A stretch of 64,000 nt of DNA from Cupriavidus campinensis (GCF_905397395.1 NZ_CAJPVH010000026.1:1-64000); one strand, 5' to 3'. Counted from the stretch's first letter, positions 25,658 through 34,168 are shown. Numbers and translations are program-made. The notes: generated by a model from the sequence alone, not told the origin.

Positions 25658-26119
25658 TTATCGGGCAAGGAAGGAGGTCGAAGCATCGCCGCGAATACCC
25701 CATGAAAACCATGTCCCGTTTGCGGATTGCTCAACAAGGACAAAGTCACCGGCGTCATCGTCGAACAAAAGTCGATAACAAACGTCTTCGGCAACAACAT
25801 AGGCTCTCCGCTTGCCTTGCGGAAGACGGAGGTCAGCAGCTACGAGAGCATCGTCGCAGTTGTATTCGGTCTCATACGGATCGACAAGCAAAATGCGCAT
25901 GCTGTCCAGCTCTCGTGCGACTCTCTCTAGATCCCATAGAGCACCGATTGTGTTTCCCTCGCGCGGCACATTGTGCTCTGCCAGGTATTGCGCCATATCC
26001 TCCAGGACCATTTTCTTAAGTAATTGGAGCTCTGCTTCTGTGGCCATGATTTCGGCGGTCGTGGGGCACTGCAACTGTAATGCTTCGTTCGGTTGCACCA
26101 ATAATGCGACCGGCTTCAT
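25658..26119 (-). CDS. hypothetical acidic protein, possibly an orphan immunity gene
   Basis: 153 residues from ATG 26119, or 129 from ATG 26047; neither has a strong ribosome binding site. The protein has a helical N-terminal half (LQLLKKMVLEDMAQYLAEHN, LWDLERVARELDSM) and a beta-type C-terminal half with an acidic patch (CYRLLFDDDAGDFVLVEQS). No signal peptide or membrane segment. Its position after an Rhs locus with other immunity-like genes suggests an orphan immunity protein; no family was recognised. Confidence 0.6.
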   Translation of the reverse strand: MKPVALLVQPNEALQLQCPTTAEIMATEAELQLLKKMVLEDMAQYLAEHNVPREGNTIGALWDLERVARELDSMRILLVDPYETEYNCDDALVAADLRLPQGKRRAYVVAEDVCYRLLFDDDAGDFVLVEQSANGTWFSWGIRGDASTSFLAR

Positions 26120-26328
26120 TGAAGCGAGCCTAGCAGAAGCCGTTCAGCAGCAATGTACTGTGTAGTGGGGTGTTGGGCGTTGGAGACGATAGCAGCGTCT
26201 GGCGCAGGTGTCGGTTTAAGTGACGCAACGGGCACTTATAGCGAGCGACTCCTAATGGCCGGGAAGGGACTTTGGATTTCCCTACGCCGGCGCCGTAGCT
26301 TGACCTGAGCGCTTCCTGCTTGGAGATG

Positions 26329-26572
26329 CCGCAATCCCTGCGGCTGCTAGCGTCAACTTCCAACGCTCCGTTCCCTCGCCCCGCCGTGTACCCACTTACT
26401 GTGAGACGGATCGCGCCTTCTACCCACTTACTCTGAGATTTTGAGACAAGGCTCGGTAAGTCCTTGATTTTTCAATGTCGGATCTCCCGCTAACTGTGAG
26501 ACGGGACATCACGTCTCAAAGTTACTGAGTTTTGTCTCACAGTTAGTGGGTTAGATTCTCAAAGTTAGTGGG
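26329..26572. repeat. left array of 17-bp transposon-end-like sites
   Basis: Three sites in one orientation, consensus CCCACTTACTGTGAGAC (26391-26407, 26423-26439, 26486-26502), are followed by three in the opposite orientation (26513-26529, 26534-26550, 26556-26572). The first three, and about 60 bp before them (from CTTGGAGATGCCGCAATCC at 26329), are a diverged copy of the right-hand array near 32.2 kb. The opposed arrays look like the right end of one element abutting the left end of another. Confidence 0.75.
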
Positions 26573-26811
26573 TAAAAGGGTTCAGGCAATGGCGTGCGGA
26601 GTGTGACTCTTAGGAGGGGAGGGCCTTCGCGATCGGGGTCGTCATTCGGAGTCTCAAGTCGGTCGTAACCGTAAGTCCGAATTCCTGATTGATGCATCAA
26701 CGATGTGCGGGGTAGAAGCTTGAAACGAAGGCGGGCACTCGTCGTACAGCGCGGTAGCCAACACGTTGAGGCCCTAGGTTGTAGTTCGCTCTTGTCGGCG
26801 TGCGAAGGGAT
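26573..26811. other. spacer between site array and defence genes
   Basis: No gene recognised; lies between the transposon-end-like array and the stop codon of the zinc-finger gene. Confidence 0.4.
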
Positions 26812-27399
26812 TTAGTCCGGTATGTCGGGCGACCAAAGCGGCAACGCCCTCCAACCTTTGCGCCAGGCAGAGGTGAGCTCAGGGTTTTGAAAGGGGCAAT
26901 CGGAGATCGGGATGCCGTGCCTCGCCGCAGCACTCCCACGATCGTACGCTGACTCTGGCGTGGCGGCCTGTTCAAGTGCCCATCGCCACGCCTTATCACA
27001 AGTCGCCTCGTCGAAGAGGCCGAAATTGCATAGTTCAATATCAACGGCCAGATGAGCGGCGAGCGCTTGATATACCGCGGAGCGCTTCTTCGTGCTGGGC
27101 TTCCAAAGCAGATCAAACGGTGCCTTCGCTTTGTTCCGCGCGCTCCGGAGTGCTTTGTTGGCTAGAGTTCCCAGCGGCGTGGCGGTGAACGGATGCATGC
27201 CCACATAGGCATCGCAATGTGTGCATGCGTAGGACCACGGCCATTCCCCGTACGATGCGCCGTAGATCTCACTGTTATTGACGATGCGAACCGGGCTATC
27301 GCAGTAGGGGCATGCTTGGGGAGCCGGCATCTTGCTTCTGATGCGGGCGACATGTTGAGGGCTTGGATCCCACGGAGTCTTGTCTGCTAGTGCCATCAT
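26812..27399 (-). CDS. zinc-finger (DUF3268-like) protein with an RMF-like tail
   Basis: 195 residues from ATG 27399. The N-terminal half matches the DUF3268 style: CPYCDSPV...YG...YACTHCDAYVGMHP, PLGTLANKALRSARN and FDLLW, with four cysteines placed for one zinc. The C-terminal part (GSAAARHGIPISDCPFQNPELTSAWRKGW) fits the short ribosome modulation factor pattern GxxAAxxG...CPF...AWxxGW. It is the last gene of the leftward four-gene block, 39 bp after the reverse transcriptase stop. Its role there is unknown; RNA or ribosome binding is one possibility (inference). Confidence 0.75.
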   Translation of the reverse strand: MMALADKTPWDPSPQHVARIRSKMPAPQACPYCDSPVRIVNNSEIYGASYGEWPWSYACTHCDAYVGMHPFTATPLGTLANKALRSARNKAKAPFDLLWKPSTKKRSAVYQALAAHLAVDIELCNFGLFDEATCDKAWRWALEQAATPESAYDRGSAAARHGIPISDCPFQNPELTSAWRKGWRALPLWSPDIPD

Positions 27400-27438
27400 C
27401 AATTGTTCGGATCGTTTCTTGCCCAGATCGGCCGAGAG

Positions 27439-29283
27439 CTAGAAGTACGGGGAGTTTTCTGCATCGTCTGTATCGTCCTCGGAATCGTCCTCATCCTCAT
27501 CGAAACCGTCGGTGTCGCCATCGAAGGAGAAAATGACACCTTCGTAGCCACCATCGCCTTCCTCGTAGTCAAGCCAGTGCTCCACATCGTCAAGATCGAA
27601 TAGCGCTTCAATCCCCGCAAGATTCTTCCGTGTCAGCGCATCTTGCTTTGCCGTGAACAAGGGCTTTAGAGTTGCGGCTTGATCGTAGAAGTGTACGTTC
27701 AGCGCTAGGAGGCAATTGAAGACTGGATCCGTAGCGATATGGGTGTTGGCGAATCCACCCCAGCCTCTGATTCCTGCCTCGTAGGCGAGCAGCCACAAGT
27801 CATCGCGGAGGGCACTAGATTTTTCCTGTGCTTTCCAGAATGTATTTTTCGGTACCTTAATCAGCCTCCCGGCGCTATGGAGGTCCATCAGAATCAGCGC
27901 GCATACGGAACTGTGCATTTCTGCAACGAGATCGATATTTGCCTCAGAAAGCTGAAGGCCGAGATCCTTTGCCATCCACAGGCACCAGGTCACTTCGCTG
28001 TGGTGACCCAAGGGAGCATGATCTTCGATCAAAGCGTTGATGAAGCGACTAAGCCTCGTCTTGCCTAGCGGATATCCCACGCCGTTATAGGTCGAGAAGA
28101 TCCTCGCAACGGTTTGAAGGGTATTTGGATATCCCATCGCTACTTGGCAAACATGGGCCTCGAACCGATCCCAGTTGTTCTTTCGGACAATGACAGAAGA
28201 TGCTTTCTTAAGAGCGTAGATCATGACGCTCTCATCAGCATTCAAACGTGCAAGTTCTTTTGCCAACTCGAAGAAATGACTGAAGTCTGCGACCTGCTTG
28301 GGGCCGGTTTTTGCGATCGAAAAGCTGCGAAGCCTGTGGCTCCAGAAATCATCCGTTATCTCAAGAACTGGTGATGTCTTGGTTTTCTCAAAATTGACTT
28401 GCAGCTCAAATTCTTTCAGCGAGCGAATGAGCGCCGCGAGTGCCGATTCCGCTTCGCGAGCTGTGGCAAAGAACATGAAATAGTCATCGACATACCGGAA
28501 ACCCGCAGGAAGTCCTTTCAAACGCTTCTTCAATTCCAAATCAACTGCTGTGGCGATGGCTTCAGCAATGATGTGTGACGTGTCCGGTCCAATCGGTAGG
28601 CCGAATGTCTGTTCGTCCTGCGCCTGACGAAGTGCCAGATCCAACAGATTGCCGAAGAATTTTGGCGTCGGCTTTCGATTCTTCTTTGCCGCGGCCTTAC
28701 CGTGAAGTGCCCACGGAACGGAATGTGTGTAGATCGTCGGAAAAAATCTCGATATGTCGGTGCGAAGCATATATCGATACCCCGCAGATTCCAGCACCTT
28801 GCGATTGTAGAGGAACTGCATCGAAGGTATGTTCGCGGCTCGAGATCCATTGTGCAGAAACCTAGGGCGGCTTGCCGATAGCCTGGTTTGCCGGTAGTGC
28901 TTCAGCAACTCACCCCAGTTCTCTGCAATATGCTTCGACAGATATGTCTGTGCAACGGGATTCGTGAGGCTCGTGACGCGCCGCTGGTGACCGGCCCGCG
29001 CGACGCTGAAGAGCTCCGCCCTCGCGCCTGGTGCTTTGGGAGTCTTTGGGCCCGTTTTGGGAGTCGCCTGAAGAGCGAACCATTGCGCATATAGAGCGGC
29101 ATGATTTCTTGCCAAATCCTCCGTTGTGAATGATGGGGGTAATTGAGAGGGAAAATAGCCACGCTCAAGAAGTCGTTCGGTGCGGTCCACTGTTTTTCCT
29201 TTAAGCTGCAGCTTTTCACTCTGGATTCGCCGCAGCGTCTCAAGTTGTTCGCCCGGAAACGTCTCACGATACCGCGGTGCCAT
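27439..29283 (-). CDS. reverse transcriptase, defence-associated type
   Basis: 614 residues from ATG 29283 (AGGGGAG upstream). The RT domain spans about residues 100-300: first catalytic aspartate in R-T-D176-I-S-R-F-F, the GLPIGPDTSHIIAE block (228-241), and the catalytic Y264-V-D-D267. There is no maturase, integrase or RNase H domain. The C-terminal 300 residues are helical and end in a very acidic tail. This is the layout of the Abi/unknown-group RTs (AbiA/AbiK and DRT proteins), many of which give phage resistance. I cannot place it in a named group. It follows the helicase by 85 bp in the same direction. Confidence 0.9.
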   Translation of the reverse strand: MAPRYRETFPGEQLETLRRIQSEKLQLKGKTVDRTERLLERGYFPSQLPPSFTTEDLARNHAALYAQWFALQATPKTGPKTPKAPGARAELFSVARAGHQRRVTSLTNPVAQTYLSKHIAENWGELLKHYRQTRLSASRPRFLHNGSRAANIPSMQFLYNRKVLESAGYRYMLRTDISRFFPTIYTHSVPWALHGKAAAKKNRKPTPKFFGNLLDLALRQAQDEQTFGLPIGPDTSHIIAEAIATAVDLELKKRLKGLPAGFRYVDDYFMFFATAREAESALAALIRSLKEFELQVNFEKTKTSPVLEITDDFWSHRLRSFSIAKTGPKQVADFSHFFELAKELARLNADESVMIYALKKASSVIVRKNNWDRFEAHVCQVAMGYPNTLQTVARIFSTYNGVGYPLGKTRLSRFINALIEDHAPLGHHSEVTWCLWMAKDLGLQLSEANIDLVAEMHSSVCALILMDLHSAGRLIKVPKNTFWKAQEKSSALRDDLWLLAYEAGIRGWGGFANTHIATDPVFNCLLALNVHFYDQAATLKPLFTAKQDALTRKNLAGIEALFDLDDVEHWLDYEEGDGGYEGVIFSFDGDTDGFDEDEDDSEDDTDDAENSPYF

Positions 29284-29368
29284 GGCCCTTACACTCCCCT
29301 CGCTAGCGGGGCAGTTGCCGAATGTGTCGATAGGGCGCCCGGGTAATTGCGAGTCGCTGAGCGGGGAG

Positions 29369-30439
29369 TTATGGCATCCAGTACGGCAAAGTGGAGGTGC
29401 CCGCGTTGTCAATAACGATGGCCACACTTTGTTCAGCACGGGTCACTGCCACATAGAAGCTTGCTGCGGGCACGGGCTCGAGATTTGATCCTTTACGCAG
29501 GAAGTCGGAGATTCCCGCCGTAGGAACGATAAGCACACGTGCGAATGTGGATCCCTTCGCAACCTTGAAGTTCAGGTATTCAAGATTGAACTCTTTGCCA
29601 GAGGCCGCCATGCTTCGCAGGCATTGAGGGGCAAATCGTTCCACGTAATCGCCTACGTGCTTCTTCATAAGTAGAAAAACGCCGTCGTGGTTCGTCGTGA
29701 CATCGTTGCGGGAAATTGTGGACGGAAATACCCAGCTCGGATCGAAGATCGTGTCTGAAAATTCCGCGATCTTCGGGTGGCACCGCCAAGTCTCCACACT
29801 CTCGGTGATGGTTAACTTCCCGATTTGTTCTCTCTCCCGGAACCACTTCACCGCTTCGGCATAGGCGTACCGCTTATTTTTGGTGCCGCGGGGGTTCGTG
29901 GCCAGAACGGATTGCCGGATATCGCCGACCATCCGGATCTGAATTGACGAATGCAATAGGGCGTCGACGATCTCCCAATCATGGGCGCTCAGGTCTTGCA
30001 CCTCGTCAATCAGTATCTCATCGTACAAGCTCTCCAATCGATGTAATAAGGCGCCTTTGCTGGCGCCTAGCAGTTCGTTGGCAAGCCGTCCGAGCTCGCA
30101 GGCGTAGGCAGCACCGTTGCGATCGAGAAATCGCGATAGGCCTTTCGCGTACCTGTCCGGTCGCCCCTCAAAACTGAACCCCAGAACTCGCGCCCCGGGA
30201 AACTTGAAGGGGAGAAAGGGCTTTGCAAAGTGTCGTAACAGGAAGGTGAACCATCCCATGACTTCGATGCCCAGATGATCGCCCGCTCGCTGCCCGAGCC
30301 GGCGTCGGAGTTCTTCCTGATTTGCCTGGGTAAAGGTCAGGACGAGGGCGCGGCGCTCCGGAAGAAGCCTTGCGCAATGCTCCACGATACCTTGGGTCTT
30401 GCGCGAGCCGGCAACGGCCAACGTGAGCTGGTTAGCCAT
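29369..30439 (-). CDS. small UvrD-type superfamily 1 helicase (GajB-like)
   Basis: A 356-residue SF1A helicase-like protein, short for UvrD/Rep (about 700) and nearer Gabija GajB (about 500). Motif I is AGSRKT at residues 10-15, where Arg replaces the usual Gly; motif II is DEVQDLS (145-151), motif III VGDIRQS, and motif VI FYVAVTRAEQS. ATG at 30439 overlaps the end of the OLD nuclease gene by 8 nt, implying translational coupling and joint function. In Gabija the UvrD-like partner binds the OLD-type nuclease and senses nucleotides or DNA ends. The altered P-loop makes ATP hydrolysis uncertain. Confidence 0.87.
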   Translation of the reverse strand: MANQLTLAVAGSRKTQGIVEHCARLLPERRALVLTFTQANQEELRRRLGQRAGDHLGIEVMGWFTFLLRHFAKPFLPFKFPGARVLGFSFEGRPDRYAKGLSRFLDRNGAAYACELGRLANELLGASKGALLHRLESLYDEILIDEVQDLSAHDWEIVDALLHSSIQIRMVGDIRQSVLATNPRGTKNKRYAYAEAVKWFREREQIGKLTITESVETWRCHPKIAEFSDTIFDPSWVFPSTISRNDVTTNHDGVFLLMKKHVGDYVERFAPQCLRSMAASGKEFNLEYLNFKVAKGSTFARVLIVPTAGISDFLRKGSNLEPVPAASFYVAVTRAEQSVAIVIDNAGTSTLPYWMP

Positions 30440-32033
30440 GGATGAACGCCGCGGCTTCTCGCATGTATTCCGGAGGCGTAAGCTTGCACGTTGCGCCGGC
30501 GATGCGGAACGCCGTCTCGGTCTTCTCCCGGCTCATCCATTTGTGGAGATCTGCGGTCGCCGTGATGCCAAGCAAGCTACGCAGTGTCGCCTCGCCATTG
30601 TGGTGGACGATTTGTGGTTCCAGGGTGTGGCCGTGGGCGACTTTTCCAATGAACAGCTCACGCTTTCCGGGACTAAGCCACGCTTCCACGCTTGTGGAAA
30701 GCTCGGCCGGGTCCGTGCCATCGTTGTCGCGCATGGCGGCCACTGGTTTGTCCAGCGCGGCGCAGAATTCAAGGCAGCGCGCCAGCGACAATCCCCGCAT
30801 GCTGATCACGTCGATACCCAGTTCCATCGGGCGCCTCCCGAACAGGTCTTTGAAGAATCGCTCAAAAACGATCTCGTCGGAGGGCCCTTCCACGAGGACG
30901 ATCTTCTTGGCCAGGGCCATGCGCAGCGTGTCATAGCCGGGAAGACGCTGAAAATACGAGACGGTTTCGGGATCTAGCGTCGTAATCTTCGACGTCTTGC
31001 CGTGTGCCAGGAGCAGGATGGCATCGAGACCAAGGCGGTTCAGCACGAAGGTGCTGTGCGTGGTGATGAAGAGCTGCTGATGGTCGCCAGTGAGCGCCTC
31101 GATCCGCGAGAGGAGCGTGGTCAGGCTGGTATGGGAAAGGTGATTCTCTGGCTCCTCGATCATGACGAACGCCGCGTGGCCGGCATTGCGGTTCAGGGCC
31201 AGCGAGATCTTGATCGCGGCCTGTTGGCCCTGTCCGGACATCGAGAACGGTACATCGTTGACATGGGGGGTCACCACGCCGTCCCAGGCGGTCCGCGCGC
31301 TTTGATCCATGGCCAGCGAGATCGGCTGATCGTGCAAGGAGGCGTGGATCGTACCGATGCGCTTGTTGATCGCGTCCAGCGCCGTGGTCGACATAGTCGC
31401 CTTCAGCTCGCGGTAGGCCAGGGACACGGCGGCACGCTCCGGCGGGTCGAGATGGTCGCCAAGGATCTGTCGCAGGTGATAGTCAACGCCGCTTGAGGAG
31501 CGAACGGTCCGCGAGTCGATAATGGCCGCCGCCAATTGCCGGGGGCGATTGGTGATGCGCTCGTCGGCGAAGGAGCGCCAGTCAACAAGGTAGAACTCGA
31601 CCGGCAGCAGGGATGAAGGCTTGGCCATCCATCGGGTCAGCTCGTCCGCATAGTCGGGATTCGGCATGATCCGCAGCGACAGGCCTGGGCAGGCCAGGGT
31701 CGGCACCTCGGTATTGATGGCGCCGCAAAGCCGTTGCAACTCGGGCTTGTCCGCGAAGTACAGCTCGATGTGGATCTCGGGAAACCGAGGCCGTTCACCG
31801 CGCTCGATCTTGGCGACGAATTCGGCCACCACTCCGGCGTTGAACCAGTGCGGGTTTAGCTCTTCGCTTGCGCTGCGGCCACCGATGCGCCCGGTAAGGG
31901 CGAGCGCGATGGCTTCCATCAGTGTCGACTTGCCGGCTTCGTTGCCCCCCACGATCAGGTTGAGTTTCGCGTTAGGCGACAGCGTGAAGTCCGTGTAGAT
32001 ACGGTATCCGCGGATCTTGATCTTGGTAATCAA
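30432..32033 (-). CDS. OLD-family ATPase-TOPRIM nuclease (GajA-like)
   Basis: 533 residues from TTG 32033, chosen because GAGGCGGGG lies just upstream and homologues begin at this Ile-Arg-Gly-Tyr segment; the frame is open to 32156. SMC/RecF-type ATPase: Walker A GGNEAGKST (29-37), ABC-type signature region SGQGQQ (267-272), Walker B VMIEEPENHLS (to 300) and switch His326 (THSTF). A TOPRIM domain follows with VEGPSDE (382-387) and DND (436-438), the metal-binding acids of OLD nucleases. First gene of the leftward block; with the overlapping helicase it forms a Gabija-like pair. Confidence 0.92.
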   Translation of the reverse strand: MITKIKIRGYRIYTDFTLSPNAKLNLIVGGNEAGKSTLMEAIALALTGRIGGRSASEELNPHWFNAGVVAEFVAKIERGERPRFPEIHIELYFADKPELQRLCGAINTEVPTLACPGLSLRIMPNPDYADELTRWMAKPSSLLPVEFYLVDWRSFADERITNRPRQLAAAIIDSRTVRSSSGVDYHLRQILGDHLDPPERAAVSLAYRELKATMSTTALDAINKRIGTIHASLHDQPISLAMDQSARTAWDGVVTPHVNDVPFSMSGQGQQAAIKISLALNRNAGHAAFVMIEEPENHLSHTSLTTLLSRIEALTGDHQQLFITTHSTFVLNRLGLDAILLLAHGKTSKITTLDPETVSYFQRLPGYDTLRMALAKKIVLVEGPSDEIVFERFFKDLFGRRPMELGIDVISMRGLSLARCLEFCAALDKPVAAMRDNDGTDPAELSTSVEAWLSPGKRELFIGKVAHGHTLEPQIVHHNGEATLRSLLGITATADLHKWMSREKTETAFRIAGATCKLTPPEYMREAAAFIHG

Positions 32034-32169
32034 CCGACACCCCGCCTCGAAATTTGTCTGGGGAGGATTATAGGGCACATACCCACGCGGTGATTGCCCG
32101 GTTGCATAGCCACCTGAGGCAGGCGTGGGCAAGCTGAACCATTGGCGAACCGACATCAGGCGCAGTGGG

Positions 32170-32365
32170 CTTGGAGATGCCGCAATCCTTCGGCGGCTAG
32201 CCTCAACTTACAAAGCCCCGTTCCCTCGCCACACATGTACCCACTTACTGTGAGACGGGTTGCGCCTTTTACCCACTTACTGTGAGATTTTGACCCAGGT
32301 AGTTTGAGACAGGGCTCCGCAACTCTTTGATTTTTCTACGTTGCACATCCCACTAACTATGAGAC
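32170..32365 (+). repeat. right array of 17-bp transposon-end-like sites
   Basis: Three sites in the same orientation: CCCACTTACTGTGAGAC at 32240-32256, a one-base variant at 32272-32288 and CCCACTAACTATGAGAC at 32349-32365. The segment from 32170 is a diverged direct copy of 26329-26510. It begins 14 bp beyond the most upstream possible start of the OLD gene, so the four-gene block is bracketed by the two arrays. Confidence 0.75.
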
Positions 32366-32567
32366 GTGACAGTCAAAAAGTCACAGAAGCTGGTTCACAC
32401 GTCCAGTTCAGCGCTGCAATGCATGGAGTTGTGCGGTCGTGAGGGCGACATCACCTGTACACGCGCTCCCGCAACGGATGGTCTAGGATCACTTAGGACG
32501 ACCGCACGCGACTAGCGACACCTGGTGAGGGGATACCATCGGTCGCGGCCCAAAGAGGAGCTTAGGG

Positions 32568-32687
32568 ATGGAGCAATTGCTGGCTGGCTCGGCAATATTC
32601 CTGGCGGCGGTATTGATCGCGGTGCCACTGTCGGTTCGTGACGGGCCCGCACAAGAGCCCCGGGGGTACCCAAGGCAAGATCGCTAG
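32568..32687 (+). CDS. 39-residue membrane peptide, possible cation-antiporter remnant
   Basis: Starts at ATG 32568 with AGAGGAG upstream. One hydrophobic helix (LLAGSAIFLAAVLIAVPLS) followed by a polar tail with Pro and Arg. The helix resembles the first membrane segment of KefB/KefC-type K+/H+ antiporters, after which the similarity stops, so it may be a truncated antiporter start or a genuine small protein. Upstream of the VIT-like gene in the same direction. Confidence 0.4.
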   Translation: MEQLLAGSAIFLAAVLIAVPLSVRDGPAQEPRGYPRQDR

Positions 32688-32728
32688 CTAGCCCCTATCG
32701 TTCTGTCCGATCATCGAAGGAGTCCATC

Positions 32729-33436
32729 ATGCCTGATGCCCCCAAGACTGCGATCTATGCAGGCGCGGCCCTGCAGTCAGTAGATGCGGAAACTCGGGAG
32801 CCCGTGCTGGACGTGGTGGATCGCGTCGCCGAGATGTGCTTTGGCCTCTTTATGGCGCTCACCTTTGTCGGCGCGGTGTCGAGCGGCGCCGGCGGGCCGG
32901 ATGCCGACCCTCGCACCATGCTCCATGCCGCGTTGGGGTGCAATCTGGCGTGGGGGCTGGTCGACGCTGTCATGTTCCTGATTCGCACGCTGGCGAGTCG
33001 CGGTCAGCGCCTCTCCCTCGCCATTTCCGTCAGGAATGCGGGTGACCGGACGGCGGCACTCGGATTCATACATGATGCACTGCCCCGGAAAATGAGGTCG
33101 CTGGTTACCGACACAGAACTTGAGGCCATGCGGGTGCGGCTCGTCGGGGCCCCAACGCTGCCCGCCCGTCCCCGTCTGAACCTGGCCGACCTGCTTGCCT
33201 CTTTGCGAATCTTCTGCATTGTCGTGCTCACCACTTTTCCCGTAGCGCTGCCGTTCGTGCTGCTGGGGGACGTCCGCCAGGCGCTACTCATCTCGCGCAT
33301 GCTGACGCTCGCCATGTTGTTCGTCGCCGGATGGGCGCTGGGCCGCTTCGCTGGCATCGGCGCCTGGGCCACCGGCGCGGGCATGACGGTGTTGGGGGTC
33401 GCGCTGACCGCAGCCGTCATTGCGCTGGGTGGCTGA
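32729..33436 (+). CDS. VIT-like integral membrane protein
   Basis: 235 residues; ATG at 32729 behind AAGGAG. Two hydrophobic N-terminal segments (GLFMALTFVGAVSSG, CNLAWGLVDAVMFLIR), a charged middle (about 95-150) and three C-terminal helices (IFCIVVLTTFPVALPFVLLG, MLTLAMLFVAGWALG, MTVLGVALTAAVIAL). This resembles VIT/CCC1-type iron-manganese transport proteins, but substrate assignment would be a guess. The next gene starts one base after its stop. Confidence 0.75.
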   Translation: MPDAPKTAIYAGAALQSVDAETREPVLDVVDRVAEMCFGLFMALTFVGAVSSGAGGPDADPRTMLHAALGCNLAWGLVDAVMFLIRTLASRGQRLSLAISVRNAGDRTAALGFIHDALPRKMRSLVTDTELEAMRVRLVGAPTLPARPRLNLADLLASLRIFCIVVLTTFPVALPFVLLGDVRQALLISRMLTLAMLFVAGWALGRFAGIGAWATGAGMTVLGVALTAAVIALGG

Positions 33437-33437
33437 G

Positions 33438-34082
33438 ATGCGGGCCGCGTTCATGCTGCTGGCTGGCATGCTTTCCGTTGGCAGTGTCCGCGCACAAGAG
33501 CCGCCACCGCCGGCGCCGAATGCCGCCGCGCAGCCTGCCGCCGTACCGTGGACTTTTTCGGCAACTGGCTACTGGAACATGCCACGCGAGAGCGGCGACT
33601 ATCTCAGCGGTATCTTCATTGCGGAAAAATCGCAGCTCCACCTCGAGGCAAGAGCCAACTACGAGGCGAAGCACTCGCAGTCGGCATTCGTCGGCTGGTC
33701 ATTTTCGGGAGGCGAAACCGTCCAGTTCAAAGCGACGCCTATCCTCGGATTCGTCTGGGGCTCGACACACGGTGTGATCGGCGGACTCGAGGCCAGCTTG
33801 GCCGTGAAGAAATTTGACTACTACATTGAAGCCGAATATCTGAATCCGCACGGACCAGAATCGGGATATTTCTATGCCTGGAGCGAGCTTGGCTACCGCC
33901 CGATCGAATGGCTGAGATTGGGCCTCGTCGTGCAACGTACGCGGATTTACGGTGGGGACCGTGATCTCCAGCGAGGCGGTTTTTTCCAGGTCACGGTGCG
34001 CAAGGTCACCGGAAGTTTCTACTGGTTCAACCCTGGCTCACATGAACAGGTCGCGATCCTTTCACTGGGTGTCAGCTTCTAG
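33438..34082 (+). CDS. probable outer-membrane beta-barrel protein
   Basis: 214 residues with a signal peptide (MRAAFMLLAGMLSVGSVRAQ, cleavage near RAQ-E), a short Pro/Ala linker and a series of alternating amphipathic strands rich in aromatic residues, ending in LSLGVSF with the C-terminal Phe typical of outer-membrane barrels. ATG at 33438 begins 1 nt after the previous stop, so the two are translationally coupled. Family not recognised. Confidence 0.7.
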   Translation: MRAAFMLLAGMLSVGSVRAQEPPPPAPNAAAQPAAVPWTFSATGYWNMPRESGDYLSGIFIAEKSQLHLEARANYEAKHSQSAFVGWSFSGGETVQFKATPILGFVWGSTHGVIGGLEASLAVKKFDYYIEAEYLNPHGPESGYFYAWSELGYRPIEWLRLGLVVQRTRIYGGDRDLQRGGFFQVTVRKVTGSFYWFNPGSHEQVAILSLGVSF

Positions 34083-34168
34083 GCCCTGTTCGCGCTTGGG
34101 GCGCTCGTCGTGCACCGCATCGCGGATGCGATTCATGCCCCGGCTTCTGACAGTCCGAGGAGAAGCGT

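Noticed and set aside
26391..26572. CRISPR-like or plasmid iteron array
   Set aside because: Sites vary in spacing and orientation, no cas or rep gene is present, and a matching array stands at 32.2 kb, which fits transposon ends better.
29283..29368. Retron-type ncRNA before the reverse transcriptase
   Set aside because: Only 85 bp separate helicase and RT and I see no inverted repeats of the msr-msd type; I cannot exclude an ncRNA elsewhere.
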